Part shown: piece by piece, positions 15,860 through 23,542 of the stretch
Layout: each line of letters begins with the position of its first letter
How positions within the stretch are numbered: the stretch's first letter is position 1
From: an uncultured Mycoplasmatota bacterium
Lineage (GTDB): Bacteria; Bacillota_I; Bacilli_A; RF39; UBA660
Length of the DNA stretch: 37,365 bases
Direction of reading: 5' to 3'
Assembly: GCA_947649365.1 (NCBI GenBank)
Contig: CANSRH010000017.1
Span: forward strand, 1-37,365
The notes under the pieces: model-generated
The model's database searches: none
What the model was told of the DNA's origin: nothing
The model's input: the letters and a program-made list of their open reading frames with translations, nothing else
Translations under genes and position numbers: made by a program

Positions 15860-16495
15860 TTGAATATAGAATTATTAAAAGAAAATACGATTTGTTTTCC
15901 AAGTTTTTTAATTCCAATGGCGAAAAAGTTTTCATTGAACTTGGAAGATTTTCTTCTTTTGGCCTATTTTTGGAATTTTAAAGAAGCAACCTTTGACGTT
16001 TCACTAATAAAAAAAGAAACAAAACTATCAGAAAGTGAAATTTTAACTTCCTTTAACAATCTAATAAGTAAAAAAGTAATAGCTTTGGATACTAAAAAAG
16101 ATGGAAATGGAAAAATTGTAGAATACATTAACTTAGATAGATTATGTCAAGACATTTTACTTTCATACCAAGAAGAAGAAAATGAAAATTCTAAAAAAGA
16201 CATTTTCACTATCTTTGAAAATGAATTTGGACGACCTTTTTCCTCTATGGAATACGAAATCATCAAAGCATGGATTGACAAAGGAATCAAAGAAGAACTC
16301 ATTTTAGGAGCTTTAAAAGAAGCGGTGTATAACAATGCGAACAGTTTAAGATACATTGATACCATCTTAAACAATTGGAAAAAGAAAGGGTACAAAACAA
16401 TGAAGGAGGTACGTAATCATAACTATGGTCGTAAAGAAAAAGAAACACCGCAAGAGTTATTTGATTACAATTGGTTAGATGATAACGAAGAATAA
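15860..16495 (+). CDS. dnaD: DnaD-domain replication initiation protein
   Basis: The N-terminal half (about residues 1-95) is a winged-helix domain (LSESEILTSFNNLISKKVIAL) and residues 115-185 form the DnaD domain (FENEFGRPFSSMEYEIIKAWIDKG...ILGALKEAVYNNANSLRYIDTILNNWKKKG). In B. subtilis DnaD helps load the helicase at oriC and during restart (established). It starts with TTG at 15860 behind GAGGTGG; no ATG fits. Its 3' end overlaps nth by 17 nt, reproducing the dnaD-nth order of Bacilli. Confidence 0.92.
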   Translation: MNIELLKENTICFPSFLIPMAKKFSLNLEDFLLLAYFWNFKEATFDVSLIKKETKLSESEILTSFNNLISKKVIALDTKKDGNGKIVEYINLDRLCQDILLSYQEEENENSKKDIFTIFENEFGRPFSSMEYEIIKAWIDKGIKEELILGALKEAVYNNANSLRYIDTILNNWKKKGYKTMKEVRNHNYGRKEKETPQELFDYNWLDDNEE

Positions 16496-17102
16496 AACAA
16501 TAGAATATTTAGAGGAATTATTTCCAGATGCAAGATGTGAGCTTCAATACAAAAAAGACTATGAATTAGTAATAGCGACGGTATTAAGTGCGCAATGTAC
16601 AGACAAAAGAGTAAATCAAGTAACAGAAGAATTATTTAAAAAATATGATATATTTTCTCTAGCCAAAGCAAATAGAAAAGACATTGAAAAAATAATTAGA
16701 CCCGTAGGAACATTTACAAGAAAAGCCATGTACATAAAAACCATTGCGGAAGAGCTTGTAAAAAACTACAATGGAATCGTCCCAAACGATAGAGAATTTT
16801 TAGAAAGCTTACCAGGAATAGGACGAAAAACATGCAACGTAGTACTATCCAATCTTTATGATGTTCCAGCAATTGCAGTAGATACTCACGTTGAAAGAGT
16901 ATCGAAACGACTAGGACTTGCAAAGAAAAACGATACAGTACTACAAGTAGAAAAAAAGTTAATGAAATACTTTCCAAAAGACAAATGGAGTAGAATTCAT
17001 CATCAAATGGTTTTATTTGGAAGATACAAATGCAAAAGTATCTCCCCAGATTGTACCGATTGCAAATACCAAGAATATTGTAAATACCAAAAAGAAAAAT
17101 AG
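16479..17102 (+). CDS. nth: Endonuclease III (DNA glycosylase/AP lyase)
   Basis: This base-excision repair enzyme removes oxidised pyrimidines and cuts AP sites. The helix-hairpin-helix LPGIGRKTCNVV (about residues 111-122) contains the catalytic lysine, VDTHVERVSKRLGL holds the catalytic aspartate, and the C-terminal CKSISPDCTDCKYQEYC gives the C-x6-C-x2-C-x5-C [4Fe-4S] cluster motif. The length of 207 aa is normal. The start overlaps dnaD by 17 nt. Its stop codon is part of the terminator stem that follows. Confidence 0.96.
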   Translation: MITKNKTIEYLEELFPDARCELQYKKDYELVIATVLSAQCTDKRVNQVTEELFKKYDIFSLAKANRKDIEKIIRPVGTFTRKAMYIKTIAEELVKNYNGIVPNDREFLESLPGIGRKTCNVVLSNLYDVPAIAVDTHVERVSKRLGLAKKNDTVLQVEKKLMKYFPKDKWSRIHHQMVLFGRYKCKSISPDCTDCKYQEYCKYQKEK

Positions 17103-17130
17103 TTAGAATTTTTTCAATCTAACTATTTTT
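17095..17130. terminator. Bidirectional terminator between nth and ponA
   Basis: AAAAATAGTTAGA (17095-17107) pairs perfectly with TCTAACTATTTTT (17118-17130) around a 10-nt loop. It ends convergent transcription of nth (plus) and the PBP gene (minus). Confidence 0.85.
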
Positions 17131-19904
17131 TAATTTTCTTTCTTTTTTACAACAACTGTATACGTTTTAGTTGTTGTTTCATCACCAGCAGTCACAAGGA
17201 TTTTACAAGTGGTCATATCTCCTGTAAGAGGACAAACGAGACCAGAAGTAATCGAAGCTTTAGAATCCAAAGTCGTTCCAGTAAAAGTGACAGAATTTAA
17301 ACTATTTTCTACCAAAAGGGTATAAGAAGTCACATCCTTAGAAAAAGTAGGACTTAAAGTACCAGAAACAGTAGATAAAGTTTTCAAAGAAGCATCGGTT
17401 GGAATAGAAGAAGATCCTAAATTTGCTTTAATCGTTAGTCCGTTACTCATATTACTTTTAAAAATACTATAAGCAGACTTAATCACAAAAGTATAATCTG
17501 TGGCTTCATTAGCAACATAAGTATAAGTAGTTTTGTCGGTATAACCAAGAGAAATCAAAGAGCCATCTTTATTTTGTAAATACACTTGGTATCCTAAAGT
17601 ACCTATATGACTATTATTATATTGAATACGTTCGTTATAGTATTTCTCTGCAAAACTAGTATCCTTACTTTTATAATTATCATTAAAATACGTTTGTAAT
17701 TTATTAGTATCAATCGCATCCGGAGTAGCAATTGGATTCCAAGTCAAAGTAATCGATGCACCATTCACTAACGAATTTCCATTGGTTGGTGCCTCCAAAG
17801 TATCAAATCTTGAAGAAACAGTAGTAGGTTCAGTACCTGCTTTATAAATAGAAGTTAATTTTAAATCTTCAGGAGTATGACTACTTGCAAGTTGGAAAGG
17901 AACAGTACCCCATTCAACAGTCACTTCAACAACACCACTTGGTCTTTCAAAACGAGCATTTGGTTTTAAAATTCGTTTTGCAACAGCCTCCATAATTCTT
18001 CTTCTTGCTTGCCCACCAGGAGTACTAGTTAAATAGCCATCGGAATGCTTATCATAACCATACCACAAAGCGATAGAGTAATCCGTTGTATAAACAATAT
18101 TCCAGTGATCAGGTGTAGCATTGGTTGGAATCTTATTGGCTTTTGCTTGCGCTTCATCAATGGTTGTGGTACCACCCTTAGCAGCGACATCCGTATTACT
18201 AATTCGTATGTTACCACCGACATTTCTAGCACCACCTTCTGTCAACATATGATTAATCATATAAGCGGTTTCTTTACTCATCACTTGTATCTTTGTATAT
18301 TTATAAGGAACTTCTTCCTCATTTTCCAAATAAACAATTTTAGTAAAAGAATAAGGTTCAATGTAATAGCCACCTCGACCGAATGTTGCATAAGCAGCAC
18401 TCATATCCAGAGGACTAGCGCCTCCCACATTTGGATTGGTAGGAAGAGCAGAGAATGCACCAATACTATAAGATTCATACAAATCTTTACCATAATCAAT
18501 TCCTAAATTATGAACAAATTCAGCGATTTTAGCAGGATCCACTTGTTGGAAAGCTTGCAAAGCAGGAACGTTACGAGAATCAATCAAAGCTTCGCGCATG
18601 GTAATTAAACCTTTATGTTTTCCATCATAATTACGAATAGTTCCTCCACCAGAATAAGTATAAGGTTCGTCAAAGAAAAGTTGACTAGTAGAAGCATTGT
18701 TATACTCAATCAAAGGTCCATAATCGAATAAAGGTTTCGCTGTTGATCCGATTTGTCTTGTACGAACGAGAGCACGATTGGTTCCCGTTTTAATATAATT
18801 TCTTCCAGGAGCAAGTCCCAAAATAGAACCATCTTGTGTAGAAGTAACTGCAATACCATTTTGAACCTTATCGTTTACAAACTTATAAAGTTCACCATTT
18901 TCTAAAGAAGTAAGAACATTTTGAATATTTCGATCCAAAGTCGTATAGATTTTCATTGGTGTAGTAAGAGGGTCACTACCAGTTTTTTCCTTTACCTCAT
19001 CCAAAACATATTCAATAAATGGTTGCAAACCATCATCACTTGTTTGCACATCATTCGATTTCATTTTCAAAAGAGAAGCAATAGGAATTTCCCCTGCAGC
19101 CGCAGCTTCTTCCTCTGTAATATATCCATGTCTAGCCATTAAGCTAAGAACTACTTTCTGACGAGACTTACAATTTTTAGGATTTCTTATAGGGTGATAA
19201 TACGATGGGTTATTAAACATACCAACAAGCATAGCAGCTTCTGGCAAAGACAAATCACTAACGTGTTTTCCAAAATACGTTTGACTCGCTTGTTCGATTC
19301 CATAAATTCCATCATAATTGGCACTACCATAACCAAGCCATTGGGTATTCATATAAAACTCAATAATTTCTTCTTTGGTATAGGCTTTTTCAATTTTAAA
19401 AACGGCCATATAAATATCAGTAAACTTACGAACAATACTAACATCTTTACTTGTATAGGTATTTTTAACAAGTTGCATCGTTAATGTAGAAGCACCACCG
19501 GCATCCTTACCCATTGCTTGTTTAATACTTGCAGTAAAAAAACGAGCGGCATCAAATCCATTGTGTTGAAAAAATCTTGAGTCCTCAGTAGCTACCAATG
19601 CATCAATTAACACTTGTGGCAAATCGTTATAAGTAATCAGTTCTCGATTTTCTTCACCAACACGAGCAATTTCGTTATTGTCCTTATCATACAAAACTGT
19701 TGCTTCCTTATTATATAGTTTTGTTGTAACAAAATCAGGAGCAGTTAAAATAATATAAAGTCCAAAAGCCAAAACCAAAAGAGCAACTAAAATACCCATA
19801 GTCATTAAAAAGAGTAAAATTCCATTTTTAACTCTTCCTTTTTTCTTTACTTTTTCTTTTTTCTCTTTCTTATTGTGTTTTTTAAGTAGTTTCAATTTCG
19901 CCAT
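17130..19904 (-). CDS. ponA: Class A penicillin-binding protein with C-terminal beta-sandwich domains
   Basis: This bifunctional peptidoglycan glycosyltransferase/transpeptidase has a lysine-rich cytoplasmic tail and one membrane segment (about residues 28-54). The GT51 domain (about 70-250) carries TEDSRFFQHNGFD (catalytic E107), GGASTLTMQLVKN and GIEQASQTYFGK. The transpeptidase domain (about 340-650) has STAK (S387, K390), SRN (443-445) and KGGT (576-579) where KTG is usual. Downstream lie a fibronectin-type-like region (about 695-845) and a terminal Cadherin-like beta-sandwich (about 845-924, TLSTVSGTLSPTFS...TKTYTVVVKKKEN). The gene overlaps recU by 23 nt, as in the B. subtilis recU-ponA pair, with its SD AAGGAGG inside recU. 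Confidence 0.93.
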   Translation of the reverse strand: MAKLKLLKKHNKKEKKEKVKKKGRVKNGILLFLMTMGILVALLVLAFGLYIILTAPDFVTTKLYNKEATVLYDKDNNEIARVGEENRELITYNDLPQVLIDALVATEDSRFFQHNGFDAARFFTASIKQAMGKDAGGASTLTMQLVKNTYTSKDVSIVRKFTDIYMAVFKIEKAYTKEEIIEFYMNTQWLGYGSANYDGIYGIEQASQTYFGKHVSDLSLPEAAMLVGMFNNPSYYHPIRNPKNCKSRQKVVLSLMARHGYITEEEAAAAGEIPIASLLKMKSNDVQTSDDGLQPFIEYVLDEVKEKTGSDPLTTPMKIYTTLDRNIQNVLTSLENGELYKFVNDKVQNGIAVTSTQDGSILGLAPGRNYIKTGTNRALVRTRQIGSTAKPLFDYGPLIEYNNASTSQLFFDEPYTYSGGGTIRNYDGKHKGLITMREALIDSRNVPALQAFQQVDPAKIAEFVHNLGIDYGKDLYESYSIGAFSALPTNPNVGGASPLDMSAAYATFGRGGYYIEPYSFTKIVYLENEEEVPYKYTKIQVMSKETAYMINHMLTEGGARNVGGNIRISNTDVAAKGGTTTIDEAQAKANKIPTNATPDHWNIVYTTDYSIALWYGYDKHSDGYLTSTPGGQARRRIMEAVAKRILKPNARFERPSGVVEVTVEWGTVPFQLASSHTPEDLKLTSIYKAGTEPTTVSSRFDTLEAPTNGNSLVNGASITLTWNPIATPDAIDTNKLQTYFNDNYKSKDTSFAEKYYNERIQYNNSHIGTLGYQVYLQNKDGSLISLGYTDKTTYTYVANEATDYTFVIKSAYSIFKSNMSNGLTIKANLGSSSIPTDASLKTLSTVSGTLSPTFSKDVTSYTLLVENSLNSVTFTGTTLDSKASITSGLVCPLTGDMTTCKILVTAGDETTTKTYTVVVKKKEN

Positions 19905-20466
19905 AAATATCCTCCTTAAAATAAATATAATTGACTGTTCTTAAATAATCGAGTGGGGGAGTAAGTCCATACGGAATAACAAATCCCATTTCTTTTATAA
20001 AATCATAATCAATACTTTTTCTTTCGTGTGTATTTTTATAATTAAGAAAATCATCGCCCTTTAATAAATAAACAATATCATTCATTTTAATAAGCAAAAA
20101 AACAATTCCTTGATGTTTTAAAACGCTTTCAATATGTTTTATTTGATGAGCATGAATATTTGCAAGGGGAAACGATGTCTTATTTTGAGTTACTTTTGCT
20201 TCAAACTCAATATATTTTCCTCTATACAAACCATTATAATCGAGAGTAGAAGGTTCTTTAAAATAAGCTCGTTCAATGATTTTTCCTTTTGGAGAATAAG
20301 AAACATTCGTAACCCCGATAGGAGTAGGCTTCTTAAAAATAAGAGCAATATCTTTCTCTAAATAATAATCATTACTTAGATTGATTTCATCTTCCAAATC
20401 CATTCCTCGATTTTTATGAGAGAGAGGGTTTTTATAAGTCTTTACAATACGATTAGGATAATTCAC
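19882..20466 (-). CDS. recU: Holliday junction resolvase RecU
   Basis: RecU resolves Holliday junctions in Gram-positive bacteria. The 194-aa sequence has the N-terminal NRGMDLEDEINLSN nuclease region, the KKPTPIGV strand, the metal-binding DYNGLYRGKYIEFEAKVT core (near residues 75-92) and the H-x2-Q-containing ANIHAHQIKHIE segment. It starts with GTG behind AGGAGG. It is the first gene of the recU-ponA operon, and the opposite-strand dnaD-nth unit completes a Bacillus-like neighbourhood. Confidence 0.94.
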   Translation of the reverse strand: MNYPNRIVKTYKNPLSHKNRGMDLEDEINLSNDYYLEKDIALIFKKPTPIGVTNVSYSPKGKIIERAYFKEPSTLDYNGLYRGKYIEFEAKVTQNKTSFPLANIHAHQIKHIESVLKHQGIVFLLIKMNDIVYLLKGDDFLNYKNTHERKSIDYDFIKEMGFVIPYGLTPPLDYLRTVNYIYFKEDIYGEIETT

Positions 20467-20485
20467 GTTTCACCCTCCTAACCAA

Positions 20486-20491
20486 ATTATA
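20486..20491 (-). promoter_or_regulatory. -10 box of the recU-ponA promoter
   Basis: A perfect TATAAT on the minus strand, 20 nt before the GTG start. No convincing -35 is visible. Confidence 0.45.
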
Positions 20492-20608
20492 CTATAAAGT
20501 TTTCCATTTTACTATATTAAGGAAAAGAATTTGACAATAGAAGGCAAGAAAAGTTAGTATACATTTTTTTAGCGTAATGACATAAAATAAAAAAGAAAGA
20601 ATTGCAAC

Positions 20609-20637
20609 TTGACGTACGTTTAAAAGTACGTTATCAT
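20609..20637 (+). promoter_or_regulatory. Toxin-antitoxin promoter with inverted repeat inside the spacer
   Basis: TTGACG (20609-20614), a 17-bp spacer, then TATCAT (20632-20637). The arms ACGTAC (20612-20617) and GTACGT (20626-20631), 8 nt apart, occupy the spacer and overlap the -35, as expected for an autorepressed toxin-antitoxin operon. A second possible promoter (TTGACA at 20531-20536 with TAGTAT at 20555-20560) lies upstream. Confidence 0.7.
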
Positions 20638-20656
20638 ATTTATGAGGTGATGCAGA

Positions 20657-20914
20657 ATGGCTACAATTAATATTACGAATGCTCGTCAAAATTTGTATAA
20701 ATTAGTGTCTGATGTAAATGTTGGATTTAATCCTATTACCATAGTAAACAATAAAGGGAAAAATGCAGTTTTAATTTCAGAGGATGAGTGGAAAAGTATT
20801 GAAGAAACATTATATTTATTAAGTATTCCGGGATATGTAGAAGAAATAAATAGCATGAGACAAAATGAGATATGGGAAGAAAACGAGGAATATACTCCAA
20901 ATGAAGAATGGTAA
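20657..20914 (+). CDS. yefM: Phd/YefM-family antitoxin
   Basis: This 85-aa antitoxin has the canonical N-terminal DNA-binding fold of the Phd/YefM family (INITNARQNLYKLVSDV, then PITIVNNKGKNAVLISEDEWKSIEETLYLL) and an acidic disordered C-terminus (EEINSMRQ...EENEEYTPNEEW) that would wrap the toxin. It starts behind GAGGTGAT. The stop codon overlaps the toxin gene by 14 nt. In known systems the antitoxin-toxin complex represses the operon promoter; the inverted repeat at 20612-20631 is the likely operator. Confidence 0.94.
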   Translation: MATINITNARQNLYKLVSDVNVGFNPITIVNNKGKNAVLISEDEWKSIEETLYLLSIPGYVEEINSMRQNEIWEENEEYTPNEEW

Positions 20915-21176
20915 ACCATATAGAATTATATTTTCAAAACAAGCCAGTAAAGATAAAATAAAACTTAAAAATTCCAATTTAGATAAGAATTGTCAAAATA
21001 TATTAAATTTAATGAGGGAAAATCTCTTTTGTTATCCACCTACTTATGAAAAACTATGCGGAGAATTAAATGGATTATATTCAAGAAGAATAAATAGACA
21101 ACATCGTATTGTTTATGAAGTAGATGAAGAAAAACATGAAATCCATATTTTTAGAATGTGGACACATTATGAATAA
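20901..21176 (+). CDS. yoeB: YoeB/Txe-family mRNA interferase toxin
   Basis: The 91-aa RelE-superfamily toxin cleaves mRNA at the ribosomal A site (known for YoeB). The active-site residues of the family are present: a glutamate in PTYEKLCGEL (E50), SRRIN and the arginine in QHRIVYEV (R69), and a C-terminal WTHYE (H89, Y90). An in-frame ATG at 20865 would add 12 residues unlike the family; the ATG at 20901 gives the usual MKNGKPYRIIFSKQ start and overlaps the antitoxin, with GAGGAA upstream. No truncation is seen, so the toxin is probably active. Confidence 0.94.
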   Translation: MKNGKPYRIIFSKQASKDKIKLKNSNLDKNCQNILNLMRENLFCYPPTYEKLCGELNGLYSRRINRQHRIVYEVDEEKHEIHIFRMWTHYE

Positions 21177-21183
21177 AACGAAG

Positions 21184-21205
21184 AAAGGGAAAGTATCCCT
21201 TTTTT
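21184..21205 (+). terminator. Rho-independent terminator of the toxin-antitoxin operon
   Basis: AAAGGGA (21184-21190), loop AAGTA, TCCCTTT (21196-21202), then T through 21205. Confidence 0.85.
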
Positions 21206-21328
21206 GTTTGATGCAGCTGTTGTGGATGTTACAAGAGATGATGTAAGAAAAAATTTTTTGTAAGAACATGTCGAAACCCTAGATTTTATCTATAATTTTA
21301 TTACAATGGAACTAAGAAGGTGATAAAT

Positions 21329-21487
21329 GTGTTTCACATGGATGCTTTTTATAATGAAATGTTAGAAAAAATAAACAATGCAGAAGTAACAATGCATGGG
21401 AAAATCATACAAGAAAAAGAAGTAAAAAACATCAACAAAGCATATACTATTACAGAAGAAAAAAAAGAAAATATTGACAAGAAATAG
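21329..21487 (+). CDS. Small hypothetical protein, 52 aa
   Basis: A short frame starts at GTG 21329 with AGGTGA (21318-21323) spaced 5 nt before it, and ends at TAG 21485-21487. The product (MFHMDAFYNEMLEKINNAEV...) is lysine/glutamate-rich and predicted helical, with no membrane segment. A TATAAT at 21291-21296 lies upstream. It sits between the toxin-antitoxin terminator and the gpsB promoter. The SD fit supports translation, but the frame is short and no family is recognised. Confidence 0.5.
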   Translation: MFHMDAFYNEMLEKINNAEVTMHGKIIQEKEVKNINKAYTITEEKKENIDKK

Positions 21488-21502
21488 ACACTTGTTTGTT
21501 AC

Positions 21503-21531
21503 TTGACACAAACTCTTGCTTTTATTATAAT
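21503..21531 (+). promoter_or_regulatory. Perfect-consensus promoter of gpsB (and probably rnpB)
   Basis: TTGACA (21503-21508), 17 bp, TATAAT (21526-21531). Both hexamers and the spacing are ideal, fitting the need for abundant RNase P RNA downstream. Confidence 0.85.
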
Positions 21532-21554
21532 ATGGGTGTAAGAAGGTGGTAATT

Positions 21555-21890
21555 GTGCAAAATGATAAGATACTATTAACAGCGCAAGACATTTTAGAAA
21601 AAGATTTTAAAATCGATGCGAGAGGATATCGTCCGCAAGAAGTAGATAAATTTTTAGATGTAATTATTACCGACTACACAGAGTTTAACGCGATTATTAA
21701 AAGACAAGCAAGAGAAATACAAGCTTTAAATGATGACAACGCAAAATTAAAACAAGAATACAGCAAATTAAGAAATCGTTTAGAGGCAGTAGGAGAAGAA
21801 GGTGGAAATAGTCGCTCAAGCGTTAACAATGTAGATCTTCTAAGAAGAATTAGTCAATTAGAAAAAGTTGTATTTGGAAGAAATGAATAA
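21555..21890 (+). CDS. gpsB: Cell-division regulator GpsB (DivIVA family)
   Basis: GpsB is a small membrane-associated coiled-coil protein that couples division and elongation by binding class A PBPs. The conserved DivIVA-type N-terminus is clear: ILEKDFKIDARGYRPQEVD, then FLDVIITDYTEF (about residues 11-42). A coiled coil (about residues 45-75), a Gly/Ser linker and the C-terminal helix LLRRISQLEKVVFG follow. The GTG at 21555 is preferred because AAGGTGG lies 5 nt upstream; an in-frame GTG at 21546 overlaps that SD. As in B. subtilis, rnpB lies directly downstream. Confidence 0.93.
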   Translation: MQNDKILLTAQDILEKDFKIDARGYRPQEVDKFLDVIITDYTEFNAIIKRQAREIQALNDDNAKLKQEYSKLRNRLEAVGEEGGNSRSSVNNVDLLRRISQLEKVVFGRNE

Positions 21891-22236
21891 TTTGTAGGCA
21901 AATGCTGCAACATGTAGTTGTAGAGGAAAGTCCATGCTCGCACAATCTGTGATTGATTGTAGTGTTCGTGCTTAGGGAAAAAATAACCTAAGGTAGAGAA
22001 ATCTAACGGCGAAGAAATTACCTTTAAAATGGTAAAAGTATTCATAAAGTGCCAAAGAGACGAGCTTTTTTGGAAACAAAAAAGGTGGAACGTGGTAAAC
22101 CCCGCGAGCGAGAAACCCAAATTTGGTAGGGGAGCTTTTGCAAGTGAAGAAGAAACAAGCAAAGGACCGTAAGGTAGATAAATATTTGCCACACAAAAAG
22201 TGTACAGAACATGGCTTATGCAGGTTATTTATTTTA
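21882..22236 (+). ncRNA. rnpB: RNase P RNA (bacterial type B)
   Basis: This is the catalytic RNA of RNase P, which matures tRNA 5' ends. The conserved 5' core GAGGAAAGTCCATGCTCGCA lies at 21930-21950, internal core elements (GGTAAACCCCGCGAGCGAG) near 22093-22111, and the 3' core ACAGAACATGGCTTATGC near 22204-22221. The terminal P1 helix can be formed by about 21882-21890 and 22225-22233, so the RNA's 5' strand would include the gpsB stop codon. Ends are estimated from pairing, not mapped. Confidence 0.93.
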
Positions 22237-22257
22237 ATTACAAAGGAGTGAAAAATC

Positions 22258-22731
22258 TTGAACGAAATTGGTGAGCTCTTTCGAGTAACCAGGGAGGAAG
22301 CTGGTGTTTCCATTAGTGAAGCCAGTAAAGATTTGGATATAAAAGAGGTTATATTAGAAAATATCGAAGATGGGAACATTGGTTGCTTCAAAGATATTTA
22401 TGTATTAAAAGATTATATAGTGGGATATTCAAAATATTTAGGAATTGATTCTACAAAAGTAATTGATAACTTTAATGAGTATATGTTTGAATACACATCA
22501 AAAATCCCACTAGAAGAAATTGAAAAAAAAATGCAAGAGCAAAATAATACAAAAGAGGAGAAAAAAGAAATCATTTCGCCTTACACAAAAGAAATAAAAA
22601 AAGAAAAGAAAAGCTTCTATGTATTTCTTTATTGTATAGTAATTCTTATGATTATGTTTATAGCTTTTTGGAGTGTCAAACAAATCATAGTAAATAAAGA
22701 AACGGCTTCTTTTATTAGTTATGTCAAATAG
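22258..22731 (+). CDS. rodZ: RodZ-like HTH membrane protein
   Basis: The 157-aa protein has an N-terminal HTH_25 domain (IGELFRVTREEAGVSISEASKDLDIKEVILENIEDG, residues 4-40), a charged linker, and one transmembrane segment (about 120-140) with a short exterior tail. RodZ anchors the MreB elongation machinery in rods. The exterior domain is almost absent, as in the shortest Firmicutes versions. It starts with TTG at 22258 behind AAGGAG (22243-22248). The order rodZ-pgsA-recA matches B. subtilis ymfM-pgsA-(cinA)-recA; cinA is missing. Confidence 0.83.
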   Translation: MNEIGELFRVTREEAGVSISEASKDLDIKEVILENIEDGNIGCFKDIYVLKDYIVGYSKYLGIDSTKVIDNFNEYMFEYTSKIPLEEIEKKMQEQNNTKEEKKEIISPYTKEIKKEKKSFYVFLYCIVILMIMFIAFWSVKQIIVNKETASFISYVK

Positions 22732-22739
22732 GAGGGAAA

Positions 22740-23336
22740 ATGAATTTACCAAATAAAATTACGATTACAAGAATCATTTTATCCATTGGTGTGCTTGTTT
22801 TATTAATACTTCCTTGGTATCAATTTGGAATACAATTTCCTATAGTTACAATCGCTGGAAAAATCATTGTAGATACAAAATATTTAATTGCAGGGGTAGT
22901 ATTCTTAATTGCTTCTATTACTGATTTTTTGGATGGCTACATTGCAAGAAGTGAGAATTTAGTGACTGATTTTGGAAAAGTGATGGATGCCATAGCAGAT
23001 AAAATTTTAGTAAATGGAATATTAATTATTTTAGCTTATCATGGATTTATAAGCATTTTGGTTCCCATCATTATCATAACGAGAGATACATTTGTGGATG
23101 CAATCAAAATGGCTAGTGGAGCCAAAGGAAAAGTCGTAGCAGCTAGTAATTTAGGAAAATTAAAAACCATTTTTATGATGATAGGGATAACGTTTATGTT
23201 ATTTTATAATCTTCCTTTTGAGTTACTTCATGTTCCGTTTGCAGATATTTTAATTTTACTTGCATGTATTTTATCCATTGTATCAGGTTGTCAATATTAC
23301 TTTAAAGCAAAAGAATTATTATTTAAAGAGAAATAA
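22740..23336 (+). CDS. pgsA: CDP-diacylglycerol-glycerol-3-phosphate 3-phosphatidyltransferase
   Basis: This integral membrane enzyme makes phosphatidylglycerophosphate, the precursor of phosphatidylglycerol. The CDP-alcohol phosphotransferase signature is complete: DGYIAR followed by G and the spaced aspartates in DFGKVMDAIADK (about residues 65-87). N-terminal LPNKITITRI is typical, and several hydrophobic segments follow. The length of 198 aa is normal. It starts 8 nt after the rodZ stop with the SD GGAGGG, so it belongs to the same operon. Confidence 0.95.
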   Translation: MNLPNKITITRIILSIGVLVLLILPWYQFGIQFPIVTIAGKIIVDTKYLIAGVVFLIASITDFLDGYIARSENLVTDFGKVMDAIADKILVNGILIILAYHGFISILVPIIIITRDTFVDAIKMASGAKGKVVAASNLGKLKTIFMMIGITFMLFYNLPFELLHVPFADILILLACILSIVSGCQYYFKAKELLFKEK

Positions 23337-23363
23337 GGAATACCTACTTATTTCTTCTTTTTT
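23328..23363 (+). terminator. Rho-independent terminator after pgsA
   Basis: GAGAAATAAG (23328-23337) pairs with CTTATTTCTT (23347-23356), including one G-U pair, around a 9-nt loop; a T-run follows. The pgsA stop codon lies in the stem. Confidence 0.7.
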
Positions 23364-23457
23364 TAAATTCAAATTTTGAGAATTGGCAAGAAAAAAGTCG
23401 TTCAATTTTCCATTTTTTTTAGACAAATTTTAAAAAATTAGTAGAAAAACCAAGTAA

Positions 23458-23471
23458 CAAACAATTGTTTG
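23458..23471. repeat. Perfect 14-bp palindrome upstream of the recA promoter
   Basis: CAAACAATTGTTTG is its own reverse complement and ends 8 bp before the recA -35. It does not match the Bacillus LexA box (CGAAC-N4-GTTCG). It may be an operator for a different SOS regulator or a chance AT-rich palindrome. Confidence 0.5.
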
Positions 23472-23479
23472 GAAAAATG

Positions 23480-23508
23480 TTGACAAAGCAAGTGGAATAT
23501 AATAAAAT
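23480..23508 (+). promoter_or_regulatory. recA promoter
   Basis: TTGACA (23480-23485), 17-bp spacer, TAAAAT (23503-23508). An overlapping TATAAT at 23498-23503 would give a 12-bp spacer and is less likely. Confidence 0.75.
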
Positions 23509-23542
23509 GAGGGTGTAATAAAAAACAAGAAGGAGATATTTT

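Noticed and set aside
18045-20361. Plus-strand frames opposite ponA and recU
   Set aside because: Antisense shadows of clearly recognised genes; their products have no recognisable domain or start signal.
23337-23542. Bacillus-type LexA box upstream of recA
   Set aside because: No CGAAC-N4-GTTCG sequence could be found by eye; only the unrelated palindrome is present.
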